In this document: positions 58,728 through 64,000 of the stretch, piece after piece
Position numbering within the stretch: position 1 is the first letter of the stretch
Layout of the letters: each line of letters begins with the position of its first letter
DNA from: Shewanella kaireitica
Lineage (GTDB): Bacteria > Pseudomonadota > Gammaproteobacteria > Enterobacterales > Shewanellaceae
NCBI RefSeq assembly: GCF_023284045.1
Contig: NZ_JAKIKQ010000002.1
Span: forward strand, 496,001 to 560,000
DNA length: 64,000 nucleotides
Direction of reading: 5' to 3'
Translations under genes and position numbers: made by a program
The notes under the pieces: generated by a model
The model's input: only the letters and a program-made list of their open reading frames with translations
Told to the model about the DNA's origin: nothing
Databases searched by the model: none

Positions 58728-60851
58728 ATGAGCCAGTCTATTTTTAAAATTCATCCAGCTATTGGTATTGCTCGCGTGGGCAATAGCAGTGAGTACTATC
58801 TTGCACCAGAATCCATTGCCGCAATGCCGCAACCCGGTAAGCCCTGCGATCCTACAACTGGCGGTTTACCTATTCGTCCTGGCACTGAAAATACCATCAT
58901 CAAAAGCTCAGAGTTCCGTGATGCCTGTGGTGCCTTTAAACGCCAAGCGGCACGCTTTCGTATTTTTGCCTACCCTGAAGAAGAGGTTGAAAAGTACCCC
59001 GCTGCAAATGGCGAAGAGATTAAGATAGGCAGTGTTATCGATGGCAAGAAGGTCGTCGACATTGTTTGGAGTGTCCATTTAGCCAACAAAAAATGCAGCT
59101 GGTTTGCCAATGACGATGACCACGGCGCCGTCGCCTACGACAACGGTGCCACGCCGACCTTGAGAAACCTGCGAGAGGGTCTAGACCCATACAATGGTGA
59201 GCGACTCAAAAAGCTAATTATTGATGCCGGCCCGCGGGTGCTGAAAGGCTGTAATGGCAAAGTAGAATTTAGCCCTAACCACATCGCATCTATCGAAAAA
59301 AACGCTGAAATCCAACAGCTGCCCGACTATCCACAGTCCTTCCCATATATGCACTTTGAGCAACTAGAAACGCCTCAAGGGCGTATCGATAGCTTAGGAG
59401 AGATGGAAACGGATAGCTGCGGTCGGCTTATTGTTGCAGGCGGTTATGGTAAAAGTAACGCTTGGAAGCTAGATGCAAAGGATAAAGTACAGATCAATAA
59501 CCCGGTCAATAATGACCAATGGTTTGACGACACCTCTGACGGCCCAGTCAATGCCACCGTGCAGTTTGACGATGGCACAACTGCCACAGTCTTTGGTGGC
59601 TGGGTGGTGGTGACAGACCCAAGCTATGCGCCGCAAACCCTCAATGTGGTGTCACTGTTTGACGAAGCATATGATCTATTTTTACGAGAGTTAGATTTAG
59701 ATCCAGCCATCTTCAGTAACGGTCAGTTTAACCCTAACTATCAGCCGGCTTTCGACGACCACATTAAGCCTATCTTCAGAGCCACAGCGCAGCAATTGTG
59801 GAATGCCTATCTGCCCAGTTTTGCCATTGACGCCCATAACAGTGTCGACAGTATCAGCGCCGACGACAATCCAGATGAAACCATCTTGGCGGGCCTTGCC
59901 TACATTCGTCAACCCAACGCCGGGAAACAAGCAAGCTGGCGCTCACAATCTATCGACGTTGGCGCGCCGCTAATGCCTTTGGCACTTGGCGATTCAAGTC
60001 CTGCAGGCGGTAAACCGTTTCTCAGCCCAACAGTGAGTCAATACCATGCTCTACACTGTTGGTCTAATCACCAATATAAAAAGAGTACCGATAACCCCCT
60101 TGGCGCGGGGGAATACCTCGACCGAGCCACGCTGCAAAACTGCCTTGGCGGCCGCTTTAGCCCCGGTATTGATATGACTTGGGTGATCCGCGAGCCCAGC
60201 ATGTATGTCAATCAATGGCAACAAGGCGCTGGCCCCTTTCGAATTCACCACAAAACACTCGATTACGCTGCTGTCAGCAACCAAACTCTTGGCTATAGAG
60301 CCCCGTTGCTGACCCTCGGCTGGATCCCTCGCCATGAAGATGTTGAACATCTAGGACTAGAACCTGGAGATGCCACCAAGTTTATGGCGCTGCCTTGGCA
60401 TGCAGATTATAACTCCTGCGCCATTCACCAAACCTCCCCCAATACACAAGATTCACAAACCCTCTATTGGTCATGGCCAGCCCAGCGTCCAGTGACGGTT
60501 TATACCGCCCAAGACTATAAAGACTCGCAGATAGCAAAAGACCGTCATGGTCTGCCACCACAGCGTTATTCGGTCAGAGGCAGTGGCACAGTTCCTGGCG
60601 AAAACAGCCCAACAGACAGTGGCAACTTAGCCAATGCAGGCCGCTTCTGGCAGTACAGCGAGATGCTTGAAAAGTGGAATGATATTGGGGTGATAGTGCA
60701 AGCCAGCATAATTGATGATGGCGAGTGCTACCCCGACGATGTTTATTTAGAAGTGGAAAGTAAACTCGAAGGTAAAACCCCAGAACTGAAGCAACCCACT
60801 CCTTGGCCGATGATTGCTGGCAACGAAACCGCCATCAACAAAAAGAGGTAA
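58728..60851 (+). CDS. LodA-like quinoprotein amino-acid oxidase (predicted CTQ cofactor)
   Basis: 707 residues, no signal peptide. The start I-F-K-I-H-P-A-I-G-I-A-R-V-G-N-S is the typical opening of LodA/GoxA proteins. The family makes a cysteine tryptophylquinone from its own Cys and Trp. Candidate residues are C472 in N-C-L-G-G-R-F-S-P-G-I-D and W557 in A-L-P-W-H-A-D-Y-N-S-C, both in segments conserved in the family as I recall them. LodA oxidises the epsilon-amino group of lysine and GoxA glycine, releasing H2O2 and ammonia; the substrate here is unknown. Followed 3 bases on by its LodB-like partner. Confidence 0.88.
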   Translation: MSQSIFKIHPAIGIARVGNSSEYYLAPESIAAMPQPGKPCDPTTGGLPIRPGTENTIIKSSEFRDACGAFKRQAARFRIFAYPEEEVEKYPAANGEEIKIGSVIDGKKVVDIVWSVHLANKKCSWFANDDDHGAVAYDNGATPTLRNLREGLDPYNGERLKKLIIDAGPRVLKGCNGKVEFSPNHIASIEKNAEIQQLPDYPQSFPYMHFEQLETPQGRIDSLGEMETDSCGRLIVAGGYGKSNAWKLDAKDKVQINNPVNNDQWFDDTSDGPVNATVQFDDGTTATVFGGWVVVTDPSYAPQTLNVVSLFDEAYDLFLRELDLDPAIFSNGQFNPNYQPAFDDHIKPIFRATAQQLWNAYLPSFAIDAHNSVDSISADDNPDETILAGLAYIRQPNAGKQASWRSQSIDVGAPLMPLALGDSSPAGGKPFLSPTVSQYHALHCWSNHQYKKSTDNPLGAGEYLDRATLQNCLGGRFSPGIDMTWVIREPSMYVNQWQQGAGPFRIHHKTLDYAAVSNQTLGYRAPLLTLGWIPRHEDVEHLGLEPGDATKFMALPWHADYNSCAIHQTSPNTQDSQTLYWSWPAQRPVTVYTAQDYKDSQIAKDRHGLPPQRYSVRGSGTVPGENSPTDSGNLANAGRFWQYSEMLEKWNDIGVIVQASIIDDGECYPDDVYLEVESKLEGKTPELKQPTPWPMIAGNETAINKKR

Positions 60852-60854
60852 GCG

Positions 60855-61958
60855 ATGAAACCACTCTATGACGTCATCATCGTCGGAGGGGGCCCGGCAG
60901 GTTGTGCAACAGCGATTGCGTTGCACAACCTTGGGGTTAACAATACGCTTGTCATCGAGGGCAGTGATTACACAGCCCCTCGAATTGGCGAGAGCATCCC
61001 ACCCAATAGCCGTGAACTCTTCGATAAACTAGGGATCTGGAGCGCCTTTAGCGCACAAAAACATGCCCCCTGTTTAGGGAGTTACTCAAGCTGGGGCAGC
61101 GATCAACTCGGCTATAACGACTACCTGTTTAACCCACAAGGCAACGGCTGGCATTTAAACCGCAGCGCATTCGACAGGTTTCTCGCCATGCAGGTCGAAA
61201 AACAGGGCGGTGCACTGCTGAAAAACACCCATTTTGCTAGCTTAACCCAAGAGCAACACCCCTATCCGATTAAAGTGACTCTACGTAATAAGGCTCAAAT
61301 TAGATGCCGTTTTATTGTTGATGCCACAGGTCGCAGCGCTAAAGTCGCCCGACAATTCAACGCTAAAGTACGAGTCGAAGATCAACTGGTGGCAGTGAGT
61401 GGCTACTTCGAGGCTAGCGACATCATCACTAAACAGAGTTACCAGCAGATGACCCTGCTAGAAGCTGTTGATTATGGTTGGTGGTATTTAGCGCACCTAC
61501 CCAATGATAAGGTCATCGTCACCGTTGCCAGCGACGCCGAGGTTATCAAGCAAAAACAGCTCAAAAGCATTAATGCTTGGCAGCACGCGCTGCAACTCAC
61601 CCAACATATTAGCCCTATTGCAGGTCAGGCTTCCCCAAGCAACCTGCACACTTGGGTTGCCCAGTCCGCCATAATGGATCCCCCTGCCGACCAGTGCTGG
61701 CTAACCGTTGGCGACTCTGCGTCAAGCTTCGATCCTATTAGCTCGCAAGGGATCTACAAAGCACTTAAAAATGGCATAGATGCCGCAACCGCAATTGAAG
61801 CTTGGCTCAGAAATAACACACTGGAGATCAATCAATATCGCAATAACCTAGCCCACAGCTTTATCAACTACCTTGAGCAAAAGGCTTACTTCTATAATCA
61901 AGAACAGCGCTGGCCTGAAAGCGAGTTTTGGCAGAAGAGGCAAACTCCACTGCAATGA
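60855..61958 (+). CDS. LodB-like FAD-dependent protein for quinone cofactor maturation
   Basis: 367 residues. N-terminal FAD-binding V-I-I-V-G-G-G-P-A-G-C-A (GGGPAG at 11-16), then R-I-G-E-S-I-P-P and, near residue 285, the G-D-S-A-S-S-F-D-P-I-S-S-Q-G FAD motif of the tryptophan-halogenase/geranylgeranyl-reductase-like flavoproteins. In Marinomonas LodB is required to form the CTQ of LodA after translation. Gene order oxidase-then-flavoprotein matches lodAB. Ends the operon at a terminator. Confidence 0.88.
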   Translation: MKPLYDVIIVGGGPAGCATAIALHNLGVNNTLVIEGSDYTAPRIGESIPPNSRELFDKLGIWSAFSAQKHAPCLGSYSSWGSDQLGYNDYLFNPQGNGWHLNRSAFDRFLAMQVEKQGGALLKNTHFASLTQEQHPYPIKVTLRNKAQIRCRFIVDATGRSAKVARQFNAKVRVEDQLVAVSGYFEASDIITKQSYQQMTLLEAVDYGWWYLAHLPNDKVIVTVASDAEVIKQKQLKSINAWQHALQLTQHISPIAGQASPSNLHTWVAQSAIMDPPADQCWLTVGDSASSFDPISSQGIYKALKNGIDAATAIEAWLRNNTLEINQYRNNLAHSFINYLEQKAYFYNQEQRWPESEFWQKRQTPLQ

Positions 61959-62018
61959 TCAAATACCACATAAGCTACAACCGGATCAGTCGAGCACTCT
62001 GCCGTTGAATAAATAGCC

Positions 62019-62047
62019 AAAGACCGCGCAGTCATTGCGCTGTCTTT
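62019..62047 (+). terminator. Terminator of the oxidase operon
   Basis: AAAGAC-GCGCA (62019-62030) pairs with TGCGC-GTCTTT (62036-62047) with one opposed mismatch; 60 bases beyond the flavoprotein stop. Confidence 0.7.
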
Positions 62048-62048
62048 A

Positions 62049-62215
62049 TATTAAGCACAGCCCTTCGGGTTCGTTTCAATGCTTCTATCATGGCGCTTAT
62101 CAATGCGTTACGGACTTTTCACTTAGCTCGCTAAGCATCATCGCTCAAGCCTTGCCTTAGAATTAGAATTAGAATTAGAATTAGAACAAAAACTAAGCTC
62201 GAAAGCTCAACAGCC
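62049..62215 (+). repeat. Related element at the right of the oxidase cassette
   Basis: Begins GCCCTTCGGGTTCG and TTCAATGCTTCTA and ends ACAAAAACTAAGCTCGAAAG ... CTCAACAGCC (62201-62215), the same sequences and orientation as in the element at 55617-55816. The middle differs and contains five tandem TTAGAA units (62157-62186). The left terminal repeat is missing. Confidence 0.65.
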
Positions 62216-62601
62216 GCCAACTTTTATCAAGCATCTGCGACTTACTTCAAACAAATGTAACAATTTAACTTTAAAATTAGATAGATAGCATACTACGCAC
62301 GTATACTTTCGCCCTCATACATTAAGGGAACTATTCCATGAAAATCAGCGCACTGGATACCAAATACATTAAGTATTTGTTGATTCAGTGGGAATTGAAA
62401 GCGCAGAAGGCAAGCCGGAAGATCGCTGCTAATAGTTATGCTATATCAAGAGTTTCCGCCGCAGCATACTGCGCTTTGAAACCCACCCTACGGGAAACCC
62501 TCAAGCGTTCCACTTCTGCTTTGCATTGGCTCACAAGGGAACGCCATTCTGTCGCCAATACGCATTGAATTGAAAAGCTTGAGTGTTTCTGAATTGACTT
62601 C
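62216..62601. other. Structured, repeat-like stretch upstream of the Mop gene
   Basis: Contains nested inverted repeats: GAAACCCTCAAGC (62494-62506) with GCTTGAGTGTTTC (62577-62589), and GCGTTCC (62505-62511) with GGAACGC (62538-62544). A 76-codon frame starting M-K-I-S-A-L-D (62338) runs through it; its second half follows the repeat and I do not trust it as a gene, although the MKISA start resembles that of Mop proteins. It could be a leader RNA, a repeat or gene debris. Confidence 0.45.
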
Positions 62602-62811
62602 ATGCTTAACGTAGTTGGTATCAACCTAAACGGCAAAATCAAATCTATCGACGAAGATTCAGTTAATAACGAAGTCGTTATTGAATTGGCACCAGGCGTT
62701 GAGATCACGTCTGTTGTGACTAAAAAATCTTGCCAACAACTTGGCCTAGTGGTTGGTGGTGATGCGTATGCCATTATCAAGGCAAGCAATGTGATGGTTG
62801 CTGTAGATTAA
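62602..62811 (+). CDS. Mop/TOBE-domain molybdate-binding protein (molbindin-like)
   Basis: 69 residues, the length of a single Mop unit. The pattern N-L-N-G-K-I-K-S-I-D, V-V-I-E-L-A-P-G-V-E-I-T-S-V-V-T, S-C-Q-Q-L-G-L and A-Y-A-I-I-K-A-S-N-V-M is that of molbindins, which assemble into hexamers and store or buffer molybdate. The start ATG has no good ribosome binding site, so expression may depend on the structured leader. No mod transport genes nearby. Confidence 0.85.
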   Translation: MLNVVGINLNGKIKSIDEDSVNNEVVIELAPGVEITSVVTKKSCQQLGLVVGGDAYAIIKASNVMVAVD

Positions 62812-62849
62812 CCAAGTCATCTAAGTTTGGTTATCTAGGTTTGGCCAGC

Positions 62850-62881
62850 AAAGCCGCGGTTGCAATAGTAACAGCGGCTTT
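62850..62881. terminator. Bidirectional terminator between Mop and the small membrane protein
   Basis: AAAGCCGC (62850-62857) pairs with GCGGCTTT (62874-62881), with an inner GTT/AAC pair; lies between converging stops. Confidence 0.72.
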
Positions 62882-62883
62882 AC

Positions 62884-63204
62884 TCAGCCAAATAGCGAGA
62901 TAATAAAGCCAATAATAATCAAAGAAGTGCCCAATAAAATAGTATATTTCACTCGGGTTGCTTGTTTAAAAGCTTGATGACCGGCGTACTGAATATCGAT
63001 ATTGTCTGAGATTTCGAAGCCACGCCCAAGCGTCCAGAAAAATAGCGTCAGCCTATCAAAAGAAGCCATAAAACGACCTTGCGACCCCAGTAAGCTGTCC
63101 CATTGCTGCCGATCATGCTGCTTAAGCGTACGATTAAGCTCAGGCAGCCCCATAAAAGCAATGCCTATAAACAGCACCACAAAGCCCAAAGATAATACTG
63201 ACAT
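62884..63204 (-). CDS. Small membrane protein with two helices, function unknown
   Basis: 106 residues from ATG at 63204 with an excellent GGAGG site; a GTG four codons upstream is less likely. Hydrophobic helices at about residues 2-22 and 84-104 flank a soluble middle with D-R-Q-Q-W-D-S-L-L-G-S and R-L-T-L-F-F-W-T-L-G-R-G-F. I recognise no family. Divergent from the CadC-type regulator. Confidence 0.7.
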   Translation of the reverse strand: MSVLSLGFVVLFIGIAFMGLPELNRTLKQHDRQQWDSLLGSQGRFMASFDRLTLFFWTLGRGFEISDNIDIQYAGHQAFKQATRVKYTILLGTSLIIIGFIISLFG

Positions 63205-63586
63205 TTTGTCCTCCACTGACGAAAAGCAAACCCCAACAGGTTAAACATCGAACAAATCAACCAAAAAGTAAAGACCTACTAACTCCTCAAGCCAATAAAA
63301 TTGAGCTTTTTTGAAAAAATACATAATCACTATTAGCCACAAGCTAACTTAAGCTCCAACCAAAAACGTCATCAAAAGTGCACTTCACAACAACATTAAA
63401 AATAAACAACAAATTAACAACATTCACACTTTAACTACACTAAAAACGATGCCATAATCATTATCTACTTAGTGTTTAACCACCTGATTTGTGAATTTTT
63501 TTTGACTATTTTTTGGGGTAGATACAGCAGGAATAACCTTACCCTAGGTCATTTGCACCACCCTATAGGGCCAATGGAATGAAACT
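63205..63586. other. Intergenic region upstream of the winged-helix regulator
   Basis: No frame. The plus strand is again C/A-rich and G-poor (63361-63420 has 13 C and 3 G). It presumably contains divergent promoters and a long leader. Confidence 0.35.
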
Positions 63587-64000
63587 ATGAGTGATAGCAC
63601 TTTTTTCTTCGGTGAATGGCAAGTCGATCCGAGTGCCAATAGCCTAAGAAATGGTAAACAGCTTAAGCAGTTAGAACCTAAAGCCATGGATGTACTTAAC
63701 CTACTTTGTCAGCGTGCTGGTGAAGTGTTAAGTAGCGACGACATCGTGCACCATTGCTGGCCCAATACCGATGTGGGCGACAATCCACTACATAAAATCA
63801 TCAATCAGATCCGTCGTGCCCTTGGCGACAGTGCCACCTCGCCTATTTTTATTGAAACCATTCGCAAACGCGGTTACCGCACCCTTGCAGAAGTGCGTTT
63901 CCCCATTGGCCAAGAAGAGGTCGCCGATAGCCAAAGCTGGCAAAGTGGCTCGCCATTTCCTGGTCTGCAGGCATACTCAGCCAATTATGCCGACGTATTC
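63587..64000 (+). CDS. CadC-type winged-helix regulator, N-terminal part
   Basis: 138 codons are visible; the frame is open at the window end. Residues 5-105 are a Trans_reg_C winged helix (F-F-G-E-W-Q-V-D-P, L-E-P-K-A-M-D-V-L, I-R-K-R-G-Y-R). It is followed by S-P-F-P-G-L-Q-A-Y-S-A-N-Y-A-D-V-F, which in other proteins opens a P-loop/STAND or TPR sensor module rather than the single membrane helix of classic CadC. Targets unknown. Confidence 0.85.
   Translation, partial: MSDSTFFFGEWQVDPSANSLRNGKQLKQLEPKAMDVLNLLCQRAGEVLSSDDIVHHCWPNTDVGDNPLHKIINQIRRALGDSATSPIFIETIRKRGYRTLAEVRFPIGQEEVADSQSWQSGSPFPGLQAYSANYADVF

Noticed and set aside
62338..62568. 76-codon plus-strand frame starting MKISA
   Set aside because: Second half runs through an inverted-repeat structure and matches no protein; kept only as a possible mop relic.

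Overview
The window looks like chromosomal DNA of a marine gammaproteobacterium, most likely a Shewanella. This is inferred from gene order (rpsF-priB-rpsR-rplI, rnr-rlmB, purA next to rpsI-rplM, zapE/zapG-degQ-degS, mla-ibaG-murA back to back with yrbG-kdsD-kdsC-lptCAB-rpoN-hpf-ptsN-rapZ-npr), from a surface-type multiheme c cytochrome with its own two-component system, and from moderate GC with scattered MITE-like repeats. Species cannot be assigned from sequence alone. I found no rRNA, tRNA, CRISPR array or complete insertion sequence.

Layout. 1-5.1 kb: C-terminal part of a TonB-dependent receptor, the ribosomal S6/PriB/S18/L9 operon (minus) and a DUF481 outer-membrane protein. 5.1-16.2 kb: minus-strand housekeeping genes (prolyl oligopeptidase, rnr-rlmB, Sel1/TPR protein, DUF2065-purA, rplM-rpsI, zapE). 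16.3-19.5 kb: zapG, degQ and degS (plus), i.e. division and periplasmic quality control. 19.9-24.3 kb: a small membrane protein, an octaheme cytochrome lipoprotein and an overlapping histidine kinase/response regulator pair whose regulator has an ArsR-like output domain. 24.4-29.1 kb: mlaFEDCB-ibaG-murA (outer-membrane lipid asymmetry and peptidoglycan precursor). 29.3-38.9 kb: yrbG, Kdo synthesis, LPS transport, sigma-54, nitrogen-PTS genes and MgtE. 39-55.3 kb: accessory-type region with an orphan ModA-like protein, OmpA/glycine-zipper lipoproteins, a small HTH gene behind a sigma-54-like promoter, DUF4397 and FG-GAP proteins, a GT2/GT39/GtrA glycosylation cassette, an OmpR-type two-component system, an XRE-type regulator, a lone GAF protein, a hydrolase and an RlmI-like methyltransferase.

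55.6-62.2 kb is the most interesting part. It holds an MFS transporter, a 57-residue secreted-peptide ORF, a VioB-type ferritin-like protein, a LodA-like oxidase with candidate residues for a cysteine tryptophylquinone cofactor, and its LodB-like flavoprotein. The segment is bracketed by two related copies of a 200-bp terminal-inverted-repeat element, which suggests a transferable cassette. The substrate of the oxidase and the jobs of the ferritin-like protein and small peptide are unknown.

62.3-64 kb holds a structured repeat-like region, a Mop/TOBE molybdate-binding protein, a small membrane protein and the start of a CadC-type winged-helix regulator that runs off the end.
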